From NCBI RefSeq assembly GCF_000931445.1, contig NZ_CP010849.1:620001-684000 (forward strand): a stretch of DNA of 64,000 nucleotides. Reading direction: 5' to 3'. Shown piece after piece: positions 52,308-61,805 of the stretch. This DNA comes from Streptomyces cyaneogriseus subsp. noncyanogenus. Lineage in GTDB: Bacteria > Actinomycetota > Actinomycetes > Streptomycetales > Streptomycetaceae. The notes beneath the pieces are model-generated. The model saw only the letters and a list, made by a program, of their open reading frames with translations. It was not told the origin of the DNA and ran no database searches. The stretch's first letter is position 1, and every line of letters begins with the position of its first letter. Made by a program: the position numbers and the translations under genes.

Positions 52308-52363
52308 GGTGCGTCGCCCTTCCCCAAGCTGTGGTCGAGGGGTGAGTCTAGTGGCACGGCGGA

Positions 52364-53701
52364 TCAGGAACGCTCAAGTGCTTTTGTATGACCGTCAGTT
52401 GGCGGACGGTCGGGAAGGGTACGGCGCCTCGGCAGCGGGGAGCAGATGATGGCCAGCGGTCCGAACAGCAGCGCCGCGGACAGCAGCCACAACCCGGGCC
52501 GCAGACCGAGCACGGAGCCGAGCACACCGCCCAGCACGGAACCGATCGGCACCATGCCGTACGCCACGAAGCGCAGGGAGGCGGTCATCCGGCCGGTGAG
52601 GGAGTCCGGGGTGAGCATCTGGCGCAGTGACACCTGCAGCACGTTGGAGATGCCGGTGGCCACCCCCGCCAGGCCGAACCCCAGGCAGACGACGGCGAAG
52701 ACCGCCGTCCGCCCGCCCGCGGCCGCCGGGATCAGCAGGAAGGCGGCGCTGCCCACCACCGAGCCCAGCACGATGGTGCGCCCCAGGCCCAGGCGCCGGC
52801 TGGCCCGCTCGGACAGGAACGTGCCGAACAGCGCGCCCACTCCGCCCGCCGCCAGGGTGAGGCCGAGCAGCAGCGGCGAGAACCGCAGTTCCTGGACCGC
52901 GTAGACCGTGTACAGCACCAGGATGCCCTGCTCGCAGGCGTTGAAGACCGCGGTCTCCACGGCCAGTGCACGCAGCTCGGCCTGCCGGAAGACGAAGACG
53001 ATGCCTTCGCGGACCTCGCGCCACCACGTCGCCACCGCCTGGCGGACCGGCGCTGGGGCGGCGGACGCCGGGGTTCCGGGCATCGGCGCTTCGGGCGCCG
53101 GGCGCTCGGTGCGGCGGAACGGCTTGATCAGCGCGAGTGTCACCGCGGAGACGGCGAAGGAGACGGCATCGAGCAACAGCGCGAGGGGAGCCCCGATCGC
53201 CCCGCACACCAGCCCGCCCAGCCCGGGGCCGCCGAGGTCGGCCGCGGACTGGCTGGCCTGGAGGTTGCGGTTGGCGCGGGTGAGCCGCTCCCGGCCCACC
53301 AACTGGGGTACGTAGGCCAGGTAGGCCGAATCGAACAGCGCCTGGAAGACGCCCAGCAGGAACGGGACCGTGTACAGCCACCACAGGCTGAGCAGCCCCA
53401 GTAGGTGGAGCAGCGGCACGGCGGCCACCAGGACCGCGCGTGCCACGTCCGCCACCAGCATCAGCCGCCGGCGGTCCTTGCGGTCGACCAGCGGCCCCAG
53501 TGGCAGGGCGAACAGCAGGAAGGGCAGGTACTGCAAGGCCCTGATCACGCCGAGCTGGTCGGATCCGGCGTCCAGGTGGATCACGGCGACGAGGGACAGG
53601 GCCAGGGTGCCGATCTGGGTGCCCACCAGCGACAGGCTCTGCCCCAGCCACAGGGCGCCGAAGCCGTACCGCCGCCAGCGGTGGGCGGTGACTCGTTTCA
53701 C
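52364..53701 (-). CDS. MFS transporter, probable exporter
   Basis: 445 residues, about 12 helices, of the enterobactin-exporter/MFS_3 type (GPLVDRKDRRRLMLVADVAR at loop 2-3, then a long central loop rich in Pro/Ala). GTG 53701 overlaps the stop of the radical SAM gene by 4 bases, so it is translated with it. I infer export of, or resistance to, the pathway product. Membrane topology and residues alone do not show the substrate. Confidence 0.9.
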   Translation of the reverse strand: MKRVTAHRWRRYGFGALWLGQSLSLVGTQIGTLALSLVAVIHLDAGSDQLGVIRALQYLPFLLFALPLGPLVDRKDRRRLMLVADVARAVLVAAVPLLHLLGLLSLWWLYTVPFLLGVFQALFDSAYLAYVPQLVGRERLTRANRNLQASQSAADLGGPGLGGLVCGAIGAPLALLLDAVSFAVSAVTLALIKPFRRTERPAPEAPMPGTPASAAPAPVRQAVATWWREVREGIVFVFRQAELRALAVETAVFNACEQGILVLYTVYAVQELRFSPLLLGLTLAAGGVGALFGTFLSERASRRLGLGRTIVLGSVVGSAAFLLIPAAAGGRTAVFAVVCLGFGLAGVATGISNVLQVSLRQMLTPDSLTGRMTASLRFVAYGMVPIGSVLGGVLGSVLGLRPGLWLLSAALLFGPLAIICSPLPRRRTLPDRPPTDGHTKALERS

Positions 53702-55278
53702 GACGTGCTGTCGGCTTCCGTCAGAGGGGCTCGGTGGATGCCGTCGTACTGGTCGATGAGGTCGCCGTTCAGCTCCCTCATGAGGCGCAGCCGCTCGTCC
53801 AGGAGCTCGTAGTAGGACAGGTGCTCCGTGTTCATCGGCGAGAGGTAGACGCTGATGACCTCCGGATCGCGGTCGATGTCGAACTCCAGGCGCTCGTGCT
53901 TCTTCCTGAAGTCGGCCGTGCCCGGCAGCAGGGTCCGGTTGAAGATGTTGAAGTACGGCACGACCTGGGGTGCGCGGTCCAGCAGGGCCTCCTTCAGCTG
54001 CAGACTGCGCCGCAGATAGGTGTCGATGGCGGCCCGGTCGTCACCGTCGTGCCCGATCAGCACGTTGAACGTCTGGTAGTCGACCCCGTAGTTGAGCATG
54101 GCCTCCAGGATCTCCAGCTCTTCCTCGAAGCCGCGCAGCTTGTTGAACTTGCTGGTGGGGTCCTCGCCCAGGAACTCCAGCGGGATCTGCACGCGGTAGC
54201 AGCCCCGCCAGGTGTCGCCCGACCGGTCGCTCCAGAACATGTACTCCATCAGCTCCAGGTCCGGCTTGCCCATGTCGAGGAACTTGCCGAACTCCAGGCC
54301 GTTGGCGAACTCCCAGGAGAAGCCGTACTCGCGGGCCAACTGGAAGATCCGTATGACCTCGTCGCGGCCGCTCTCGTAGTACATGGTGCCGCGTCCGCTG
54401 CGTTGCAGGCGGGAGAGGATGTTGTCCTCCTGGAAGAGGATGTTGCGGATTCCCATGCCGCGGAAGTAGGCGAAGTGGCGCTCGACCGCCTCCGGTGACA
54501 TGTAGCGGTACTTGCCGCGCATCGGAGTCGCGCAGAAGGAGCAGGTGCGGTGGCAGCCTCGGGAGGACTCGAAGCAGGTGAAGGGGGCAGCCACGGTCGG
54601 TGGCGGGGTGCCTTCGCCGGTGTCGTTGTATCGCTCGTATCCCTCGACCAGGTCCAGGGCCATCGGGGGCAGTTCGTTGAGGTTGATGGCGGGACTGCCG
54701 AAGACGATCCGGCCGCCGCGGTGCTCGCGGCAGAAGACCGCGTCCTTCAGGGGTGTGCCGTTGGCCACCGCCTCGATCACCTTGGCGAAGAGGAACTCCC
54801 CCTCCAGTTGGACGACCACGTCGAAGCCGTTGTCCAGGTACCACTCGGAGCGGGCGGTGGCGTCCATGCCGCCGGCGACGACCAGGGCGCGCGGGTTGAC
54901 CGCCTTGGCGTGCTTGGCGAAGTCGGTGACGGCACCGGCGGAGTTGGTGAAGTTGTTGGAGATGCCGATGATGTCCGCTTCGCGCAGGGACGCGTCGTAG
55001 CGCTCGAAGGCGCCGCCGAAGCGAAGGCACTCGATGGTGCGCGGGCCGTAGGCGAACGACTTGTAGTGCACCGGCTCGTCGTCGTCCACCTGGGTGTCGA
55101 TGATCCTGATCTCTGCTTCGACACCCCACTCGGCGAGGTGGGCGCGCGTGCCGGCGGCCAGTGTGGCCAGGGCGCTCTTGGGATTGAAGACCCGCACCGG
55201 GCTGATGGTCTCCTCCTCCCCGGCGAACCGCTGGCCGGGGTAGGGAGCGTAGTAGAGGTGCACCTTCACTGCGCTCAC
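53698..55278 (-). CDS. Cobalamin-type radical SAM enzyme 2
   Basis: 526 residues. The N-terminal ~190 residues resemble the cobalamin-binding Rossmann domain of class B radical SAM enzymes (VNPRALVVAGGMDATARSEW, then VVVQLEGEFLF). The usual His of GGxHxT is Asp here. The [4Fe-4S] ligands are Cys242, Cys246 and Cys249 in SSRGCHRTCSFC. No SPASM domain is evident. Members methylate unactivated carbon or phosphorus, or do ring chemistry. It is paralogous to the upstream gene and starts in its GTGA stop overlap. The adjacent cobalamin-controlled importer fits a B12 need. Confidence 0.9.
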   Translation of the reverse strand: MSAVKVHLYYAPYPGQRFAGEEETISPVRVFNPKSALATLAAGTRAHLAEWGVEAEIRIIDTQVDDDEPVHYKSFAYGPRTIECLRFGGAFERYDASLREADIIGISNNFTNSAGAVTDFAKHAKAVNPRALVVAGGMDATARSEWYLDNGFDVVVQLEGEFLFAKVIEAVANGTPLKDAVFCREHRGGRIVFGSPAINLNELPPMALDLVEGYERYNDTGEGTPPPTVAAPFTCFESSRGCHRTCSFCATPMRGKYRYMSPEAVERHFAYFRGMGIRNILFQEDNILSRLQRSGRGTMYYESGRDEVIRIFQLAREYGFSWEFANGLEFGKFLDMGKPDLELMEYMFWSDRSGDTWRGCYRVQIPLEFLGEDPTSKFNKLRGFEEELEILEAMLNYGVDYQTFNVLIGHDGDDRAAIDTYLRRSLQLKEALLDRAPQVVPYFNIFNRTLLPGTADFRKKHERLEFDIDRDPEVISVYLSPMNTEHLSYYELLDERLRLMRELNGDLIDQYDGIHRAPLTEADSTS

Positions 55279-56843
55279 ACCCCCGCCGTGGTCGGACCGG
55301 CGTAGATCCCGTCGTACAGCCGGTGCAGCTCGCGGTCGTTGAGGGCGTTGGTCATCTCCAGGCGTTTCTGGTAGACGTCCCAGTAGCTGAAGTGGTCGGT
55401 GTTGATCGCCGACAGGAAGATCCCGATCACTTCCGGGTTCTCCTCCACGTCGAAGGCCAGCAGCTTGCGCAACGTGGTGTAGTCGCGGGCCCCGGGGAGC
55501 AGCGAGAGGTTGAAGACGTTGAAGTAGGGCTGGTAGGTGTCGCCGCCCAGGGCGCTCAGCTCCTCCTTGATGCGCCGGCAGTAGTCGTTGAACTGGTCGA
55601 CCGCGACGGCGTCCTGCTCCGGGTAGCCGATGAACAGGTCGTAGGTCTGATGCCCGACGCCGTAGTCGGTGAGCATCGTCGCCAGGATGTCGACCTGCTC
55701 GTCGAAGCCGAGGAGCTTCGGGAAACGGCTCTTGGCGATGTTCATGTTGTCGAGCGGGATCTGGACCCGGTAGCAGCCGGTCCATCCGTCGGCCGACTTG
55801 TCGCTGCCCAGCAGCGCTTCGGCCAGCTCGTGGTCGAACCGGCCGTTCTGCCGGAACTTGCCGAACTCGATGCCGTTGGCGAACTCCCAGGCGAACCCGT
55901 ACGAGCGGATCATCCGGAAGATGTCGAGGAGTTCCTCGCGGCCGCTGTCGTACAGGTAGCGCCCGGTGCCGTTCTGCTGGATGCGCGAGAGCGGGTTGTC
56001 CTCCTGCCACACGATGGTCTTGATGCCCAGCGAGCGGAAGTACTTCAGGTGCGCCTCCACCGCGGCGGGCGACATGAAGCGGTACTTGCCGCGCGAGGGG
56101 GCGGTGCAGAAGGAGCAGCGCCAGGCGCAGCCGCGGGAGGTCTCCCAGCAGATGTAGTTGGTGCCCACGCCCTCGGGGGGCGGGCCCTCGGCGGTGTCGG
56201 TGTACAGCGAGAGGTCGCCGACCAGGTCGAGGGCCATCGGCGGCAGGGCGTTCATGTCGAGGATGTGCGACATGTCGATCTTCGGCGCGATCCGGTCGAG
56301 GGTGGCGGTGTTGGGGATCTCGCTGTAGTCGCCGCCGTTGGCGAAGGCCTGGACGACCCGCGAGAAGACCCATTCGCCCTCGCCCTGGACGACCAGGTCG
56401 ACCCCGCGCTGGAGGTAGTAGTGCGGGCGGGCCGTGGGATCGACGCCGCCGGCCACCACGAAGGCCCTGGGGTTGACGGCCTTGATGAACCGGGCGAGGT
56501 CCGCGGTGATCTGCGCACTGTTCGTGAAATTGCAGGTCAGTCCGTGGATATCGGCTCCCCGGATCTGCTCGACGAAATCCTCGAAGGGAGATCCGTAGCG
56601 GAAGCAGTCCATCTGGTGCGGGCCGTACGGGATGGTCTTGTACGGGATGCGCTGCCCGCCGAGCTGCATATCGATGATCTCGATGTCGCAGTCGAAGCCC
56701 ATTTCTTCCGAGAACATCCGAAGGCCCGCCGCCAGCGTGGGAAGGGCGCTCTTCGGATTCAGTGGCCGCTCCGTATTGATGGGTTCTTCGCAGCCGCGAA
56801 AGATCTGCGAGGGGAAGGGGGCGTAGTACAGGTTGACTTTCAC
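55275..56843 (-). CDS. Cobalamin-type radical SAM enzyme 1
   Basis: 522 residues. The layout matches its neighbour: B12-binding-like domain (VAGGVDPTARPHYYL, VVQGEGEWVF), then the radical SAM core with Cys239, Cys243 and Cys246 in SRGCAWRCSFC, and a C-terminal region similar throughout to the second enzyme (KSADGWTGCYRVQIPL against SGDTWRGCYRVQIPLE). GTG 56843 has GGGGAG 6 bases upstream; the open frame to 56885 lacks support. It is first gene of the minus-strand set rSAM1-rSAM2-MFS-LysA. The substrate is unknown; I do not recognise the subfamily. Confidence 0.9.
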   Translation of the reverse strand: MKVNLYYAPFPSQIFRGCEEPINTERPLNPKSALPTLAAGLRMFSEEMGFDCDIEIIDMQLGGQRIPYKTIPYGPHQMDCFRYGSPFEDFVEQIRGADIHGLTCNFTNSAQITADLARFIKAVNPRAFVVAGGVDPTARPHYYLQRGVDLVVQGEGEWVFSRVVQAFANGGDYSEIPNTATLDRIAPKIDMSHILDMNALPPMALDLVGDLSLYTDTAEGPPPEGVGTNYICWETSRGCAWRCSFCTAPSRGKYRFMSPAAVEAHLKYFRSLGIKTIVWQEDNPLSRIQQNGTGRYLYDSGREELLDIFRMIRSYGFAWEFANGIEFGKFRQNGRFDHELAEALLGSDKSADGWTGCYRVQIPLDNMNIAKSRFPKLLGFDEQVDILATMLTDYGVGHQTYDLFIGYPEQDAVAVDQFNDYCRRIKEELSALGGDTYQPYFNVFNLSLLPGARDYTTLRKLLAFDVEENPEVIGIFLSAINTDHFSYWDVYQKRLEMTNALNDRELHRLYDGIYAGPTTAGV

Positions 56844-57089
56844 GCAGGACTCCCCGGGGCATCCGTGGCAGATTGATCCCGCCAAACAGGCGAGTCAGTC
56901 TTGCGTACCGGTCATGGAGCGTCAAGTAGCCTACTAGTGCGGGTACTTGGCCGAGACTCGATGCCGTGACGCCATTGAAGCAATCATTCCGCTCGCTTCG
57001 GCGAAAGTTTTCCGGTCCGGCCTCCCCCGCAGCGGAAAAAGCCATTTCATGTTGTGCGGTCCTACGGGGGAAGTGCAGTATCCGTGCGC
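56844..57089. promoter_or_regulatory. Divergent promoter region, radical SAM operon / permease
   Basis: 246 bp, relatively AT-rich. An inverted repeat CAAGTA (56923-56928) / TACTTG (56944-56949) with a 15-base spacer lies about 80 bp from the radical SAM start and may be an operator. GGGGGAAG (57066-57073) serves the permease. Confidence 0.45.
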
Positions 57090-58622
57090 ATGGACACGCC
57101 AGCCGTTTCACCTCTCCCTCCGCCCTTGATCGACGACAGCTCGGTGGTCGAACGACGCAAACTGAAAAAGAATCTTGGCCGGTTCGACATCCTCTTTTTT
57201 CTGCTGTGCACCATCGTCGGACTGGACACCGTCGGCACCGTCGCGGCCCACGGCCCCGAGGCGTTCACCTGGATGATCGTGCTCGCGGCCGTCTTCTTCG
57301 TCCCCTCGGCCCTGCTGTTCGCCGAGCTGGGAGCCGCTTTCCCCCAGGAAGGCGGCCCCTACCTGTGGGTCCGGCTCGCCTTCGGTCACCTGGCCGGAGC
57401 CTTCACCGCCTTCCTGTACTGGGTCACCACCCCGGTGTGGGTCGGCGGCACGCTTTCGGTCGCGGCCGTCACCGCCTTCACCACCTTCTTCGGCGACGGC
57501 ACCACGCTGGGCGGCGCCGGGTTCTACGCCGGCGCGCTGGCCTTCGTCTGGACCGGAGTACTCGCCGCGGTGCTGTCGTTCCGGATCGGCAAGTGGATCC
57601 CCATCCTGGGCGGCTGGGCCCGCCTGGTGCTGCTCGGCCTCTTCTCCGCCACCGTGCTGGTCTACGCCGTCAAGAACGGGCTGCACGGCTTCGGCGCGGG
57701 CGACTTCGTCCCCACCTGGGCGGGCTTCATCGGGCTCATACCGGTGCTGATGTTCAACTACGTGGGCTTCGAACTGCCCAGCAGCGCGGGAGAGGAGATG
57801 CGCGACCCCCAGCGGGACGTCCCCTTCGCCATCTTCCGCAGCGCCGTGCTCAGCGTGCTGCTCTACTCCGTCCCGGTGCTGGGCATCCTGCTGGTGCTGC
57901 CGGTGGCGGCGGTCACCGGACTCGGCGGTTTCCTCGACGCGGTGCGGCAGGTCTTCACCGTCTACGGCGGCCATGTGCAGGCCGACGGCACGGTGGTGCT
58001 CACCGGCCTGGGGCAGGTGCTGGGAAGCGCCTGCGCGGTGGCCTTCGCGCTGACCCTGTTCTCCTCCGGCACCGCATGGCTGATGGGTTCCGACCGGGCC
58101 CTGGCCGTCGCCGGCTACGACGGCGCCGCGCCGCGCGGTCTGGGCGTGCTCTCCGAGCGGTTCGGTACACCCGTGCGCGTCAACCTGCTCTCCGGCGTGG
58201 TCGCCACCGGCGTGCTCGTGCTCACCCATGAGCTGACCGGCGGCGACACGGCCAAGTACTTCGGCGCGGTGCTCTCCCTCGCCGTGTCCACCACACTGAT
58301 CAGCTACCTGTGGATCTTTCCGGCACTCCCGGCGCTGCGCACCAGGTTTCCCGACGTCGAACGGCCCTACCGGGCTCCGTACCCCACCGCGATCGCGACC
58401 CTGCTGACCCTGCTGATCGCCTTCGCCACCCTCCAGCTGACAATGCCCGGGCTGGGGGCCGACTGGTTCGGCGCGGACTTCGCGCCCTCGGGGTGGACCC
58501 ACGACGAGCGCTGGACGTATCTGGCCACCCAAGGGCTGCCGCTGCTCGGCTTCGCCCTGCTGGCGGTGGCCTTCTGGGCCCTGGCCGCCCGTACCCGGCG
58601 CCGTCAGGCCCCGGACCGCTGA
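57090..58622 (+). CDS. APC-family amino-acid permease
   Basis: About 510 residues with 12 helices, amino acid-polyamine-organocation superfamily (FELPSSAGEEMRDPQRDVPFA, helix 6-8 signature). It would import or exchange an amino acid across the membrane. ATG 57090 or GTG 57084 is the start; GGGGGAA lies 11-17 bases upstream. It is divergent from the two radical SAM genes and convergent with the A-T-R gene. It is plausibly a substrate supplier for this pathway, or antiports product for precursor. Confidence 0.9.
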   Translation: MDTPAVSPLPPPLIDDSSVVERRKLKKNLGRFDILFFLLCTIVGLDTVGTVAAHGPEAFTWMIVLAAVFFVPSALLFAELGAAFPQEGGPYLWVRLAFGHLAGAFTAFLYWVTTPVWVGGTLSVAAVTAFTTFFGDGTTLGGAGFYAGALAFVWTGVLAAVLSFRIGKWIPILGGWARLVLLGLFSATVLVYAVKNGLHGFGAGDFVPTWAGFIGLIPVLMFNYVGFELPSSAGEEMRDPQRDVPFAIFRSAVLSVLLYSVPVLGILLVLPVAAVTGLGGFLDAVRQVFTVYGGHVQADGTVVLTGLGQVLGSACAVAFALTLFSSGTAWLMGSDRALAVAGYDGAAPRGLGVLSERFGTPVRVNLLSGVVATGVLVLTHELTGGDTAKYFGAVLSLAVSTTLISYLWIFPALPALRTRFPDVERPYRAPYPTAIATLLTLLIAFATLQLTMPGLGADWFGADFAPSGWTHDERWTYLATQGLPLLGFALLAVAFWALAARTRRRQAPDR

Positions 58623-58625
58623 ACC

Positions 58626-58660
58626 CTGTGCGGCGTCCGCCCCCGGCGGGCGCCGCACAG
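58626..58660. terminator. Bidirectional hairpin terminator
   Basis: CTGTGCGGCG (58626-58635) and CGCCGCACAG (58651-58660) form a perfect 10-bp stem extended by GC pairs inside. It lies between convergent stops 43 bp apart. Confidence 0.8.
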
Positions 58661-58665
58661 CTCGG

Positions 58666-61600
58666 TCAGCCGCTCACCAGACGGCGCACACAGGCGAGCA
58701 GCACCTCCTCGCCCACCGGCGTCCACACCAGGCCGCACGCCTCGGCCAGCTCGGACCCGTGCTTGCACGACACCTGCGCGCCCCCGTCCCCGAAGAGCCC
58801 GGCGAGCGCGTCCGCACCGGGCCCGACGGCCTCCGGGTCGGGCAGCAGGGACCGCAGGGCCGCCAGCTCCGCCGCACCGCGGGCCGCTCCCTCGGTGGTC
58901 CGCGCGTGGAAGGTGCGGTAGTCGGTCTCGCGCAGGGGCAGCCGCTCATGGAGCAGTGCCAGGAGGCGGTCGATCCGTACCGCTCCGGGTCTGAGCACAT
59001 GGAAGCTGTCGTCGTCCCGCCCCGTGCGCACCGCCTCGACGATGGCCGACGCCGCCTGGTCCACCGGAGTCCAGTCGGTCACGGCGTCGGTCGCCACCCG
59101 CAGCCGCAGCCGGACGCAGGCCCGCAGCAGCAGCTCCAGGACCGAGCGCGGATTGCCCCGGCCCGTCCGGGAGTGCGCCATCACCTCGCCCAGCCGGAAG
59201 ACCGTGCTGGGGATGCCCCGGCCGCGGGCCGCGGCGAGGATCTGCTCGGCGGCCCACTTGGAACGGCCGTAGCCGCCCCGGGGCGCCTGGAGGGGCCGGT
59301 GCTCCTCCAGGAGCGGGCCCGCCCCCTCGGGGATCACGCCCAGGGTGGAGACGTGGTGCAGGCGTTTGGGCCGGCCGGTCACGGCCAGTCGGAGCACCTC
59401 GGCCGTGCCCAGCACATTGGGGGCCCTGAGACCGGAGTACCCGAGGACGAGGTTGACCAGGGCCCCGGCGTGCACGAGGGAGTCCGCCCCCTCCGCCAGC
59501 CCTTCCCATGCCTCGGCGGCCAGGCCGAGCCGGGGCCGCGCCAGGTCACCGGGGACCGCCACGATCCGCCGCGCGTCGAGGTCCGGGCCGTGCTCGGCGA
59601 GCACCCGGTCGAGCCGCAGCCGCGCCTCGCCGTGGTCGCGGGCGCGCACCAGACAGTGCACCACGGCCTCGGTGCGCTCCAGCAGCTCGGCGAGCAGGTG
59701 GACGCCCAGGAAGCCGGTGGCGCCGGTGAGCAGCACGTGCCGCGGCGCATGGGACGGGGGGCGGCCCGGTGCGGGCGGCACGGCCGCGGCCCGCTCGATG
59801 TCCGCGCGCATCTGCTGGTCGGCGGCGGAGTCCAGGGCCCGCGCCGCGCCGGTGCCGCCCGGCATCAGCAGCGCGGCCTGTTCGGCCAGGGTGCCGGCGG
59901 CCGCCAGGCTCTTCAGCGGCAGGCGCAGCCCCGTGGACCGCTGGATCAGCCCGGCGAGGCGCTGCAGCGTCAGCGAGGTGCCGCCGAGTTCGTGGAAGCC
60001 CGAATCGGGGCGTGGCAGCCCGGCGGGCAAGGCGGGCAGCAACTGCTCCCAGAGGCGGGCCAGTTCGCGTTGCCGCTGCGTCAGGCGCGGGCCGCCCCCG
60101 GCCGCCGTCTCGTGCCGTTCGGTGGACAGGCGCGCCGCCACCTCCCGCTCGAGCGCCAGCCGGTCGGTCTTGCCGTTGCCGGTGAGCGGGACGCGGGCCA
60201 CGGGCAGGAACACCCGCGGCACCGCGTGGGCGGGCAGCAGGTCCCCGCAGTGCGCCGCCAGCTCCCGCGCGGTGACGGGCGCGTCGGCGACGTAGCAGCA
60301 GGCGAGCGTCTTGAGATCGCCGTCGCCGTGGACGACGGCCTTGGCCTGGTGCACCGCCGGGTGTCCGGCGACGGCGGTCTCCACCTCCAGCAGATCGATG
60401 AGCGCCCCGTTCAGTTTGACCTGCTGGTCACGCCGCCCCACGAACATCAGCGCCCCGTCCTCCCGCTGCCAGGCCAGATCTCCGGTGCGGTACAGCCGGG
60501 TTCCGGGTATCTCCGCGAAGGGATTGGGCACGAAGGCGGCCGCGGTGCGCCGGGCGTCACCCAGATAACCCGCTCCCAGGCAGTCGCCGCCCAGGTATAT
60601 CTCCCCGATCGTGCCCGGCTCCACCAGGCGCCCGCGCTCGTCGAGCACGATCGCGCAGGTGTTGTCGATGGGCCGGCCGATGGGTACCGCCGAGGCGTCC
60701 TGGTCCTGGATCTCGTGGAAGACCGAGCCGATGGAGGCCTCGGTGGGCCCGAAGGTGTTGGTGAGGGTCACCCGCGGGAACATCGCCCGGAAGGCGCGCA
60801 CCGCACCCGGGTCGATCTCCTCGCCCCCGATGAGCAGGTGCCGCAGCGAGGTCAGCCGACCGCGCAGCCCGGGGTCGGAGGCGAGCAGTTCCACCAGGAT
60901 GTTGAAGACGGACGGCACGAAGTCGGTGGCGGTCACTCCGTAGCGGGCCATCTCCTCCACGGTCCGCGGCAGGTCGAGGATGCCGGCCCGGTCCGGCAGC
61001 ACGACCTGGCTGCCCTTGGTCAGCGGCCACAGGAGCTGCCACAGCGAGGAGTCGAAGACGTGCCGGCTGTTCTGGAGCACCACGTCACGCTGGGCGCCGA
61101 AGCGGCGGGTCATCGACAGGAAGCGGTTGAGCAGGCCCAGATGACGGTTGAGCGCGCACTTGGGGGCGCCGGTCGAACCCGAGGTGAAGAAGCCGTAGGC
61201 CAGGTCGTCCACCGTGGCCACCGCTTCGGGCACGGCGGCGGCGCTGTCGGGTGGTGCCGTGCCCGCGACACGCACCACGTCCAGGCCGTCCATACCGTCC
61301 GGGCCGATCGAGGTGTCCCCCGCCTCCGGGCCGGGTCCGGTACGGACGACGACCCGTGGCCGCAGTCGCCGCAGGCTCTCGCGCAGGCGCTGCTGCGGCC
61401 AGGCGTCGTCGATGGGCACGAACGGCGCGCCGATCTTCATCGTCGCGAGCATCATCACGGGCAGTTCGGGCCCGCCGGCGGTGACCAGGGGGACGAAGTC
61501 ACCCCGCTCGACTCCCCGCGCGCGCAGCACCCCGGCCCACCGGGCGGCCAGCGCGTCGAGCTCGCCGTAGGTCAGACAGGCGTCCGCCCAGCGGAGGGCC

Positions 61601-61722
61601 GGCCGGTCGGGATGGTCTCGGGCCTGGTCCTCAAACAGGTGGATAGTCGTCCGGCCGGTGGGATAGGGCACTCGGCGCCCTTGGAAGTCGACCAGGAGCC
61701 GACGTCGCAGATCGGACCGCAC
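58666..61722 (-). CDS. NRPS-like A-T-R protein (adenylation, carrier, thioester reductase)
   Basis: About 1018 residues. Adenylation domain (about residues 20-540): A3 TSGSTGAPK, A4 with the amino-acid-anchoring Asp in HVFDSSLW, A5 NTFGPTEAS, A7 YRTGDLA and A10 lysine in LTGNGKTDR. Carrier: LGGTSL (phosphopantetheine Ser). C-terminal NAD(P)H thioester reductase: LLTGATGFLGVHLL and YGRSKWAAE (Tyr/Lys). No condensation domain. The order is that of Lys2-type and carboxylate-reductase-like enzymes, so it should load an amino acid (or a peptide with a free alpha-amine) and release the aldehyde or alcohol. Start choice: GTG 61722 with GGGAGAG close upstream; TTG 61755 is the longer alternative. Divergent from the AKR gene. 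Confidence 0.9.
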   Translation of the reverse strand: MRSDLRRRLLVDFQGRRVPYPTGRTTIHLFEDQARDHPDRPALRWADACLTYGELDALAARWAGVLRARGVERGDFVPLVTAGGPELPVMMLATMKIGAPFVPIDDAWPQQRLRESLRRLRPRVVVRTGPGPEAGDTSIGPDGMDGLDVVRVAGTAPPDSAAAVPEAVATVDDLAYGFFTSGSTGAPKCALNRHLGLLNRFLSMTRRFGAQRDVVLQNSRHVFDSSLWQLLWPLTKGSQVVLPDRAGILDLPRTVEEMARYGVTATDFVPSVFNILVELLASDPGLRGRLTSLRHLLIGGEEIDPGAVRAFRAMFPRVTLTNTFGPTEASIGSVFHEIQDQDASAVPIGRPIDNTCAIVLDERGRLVEPGTIGEIYLGGDCLGAGYLGDARRTAAAFVPNPFAEIPGTRLYRTGDLAWQREDGALMFVGRRDQQVKLNGALIDLLEVETAVAGHPAVHQAKAVVHGDGDLKTLACCYVADAPVTARELAAHCGDLLPAHAVPRVFLPVARVPLTGNGKTDRLALEREVAARLSTERHETAAGGGPRLTQRQRELARLWEQLLPALPAGLPRPDSGFHELGGTSLTLQRLAGLIQRSTGLRLPLKSLAAAGTLAEQAALLMPGGTGAARALDSAADQQMRADIERAAAVPPAPGRPPSHAPRHVLLTGATGFLGVHLLAELLERTEAVVHCLVRARDHGEARLRLDRVLAEHGPDLDARRIVAVPGDLARPRLGLAAEAWEGLAEGADSLVHAGALVNLVLGYSGLRAPNVLGTAEVLRLAVTGRPKRLHHVSTLGVIPEGAGPLLEEHRPLQAPRGGYGRSKWAAEQILAAARGRGIPSTVFRLGEVMAHSRTGRGNPRSVLELLLRACVRLRLRVATDAVTDWTPVDQAASAIVEAVRTGRDDDSFHVLRPGAVRIDRLLALLHERLPLRETDYRTFHARTTEGAARGAAELAALRSLLPDPEAVGPGADALAGLFGDGGAQVSCKHGSELAEACGLVWTPVGEEVLLACVRRLVSG

Positions 61723-61805
61723 CAGCTCTCCCTTCGGGGAACCAATAACCGTCAATCCTGTACTGTGGCGCGGAAGTTGACACTACGTTGGGAAGGGCTC
61801 GACGG

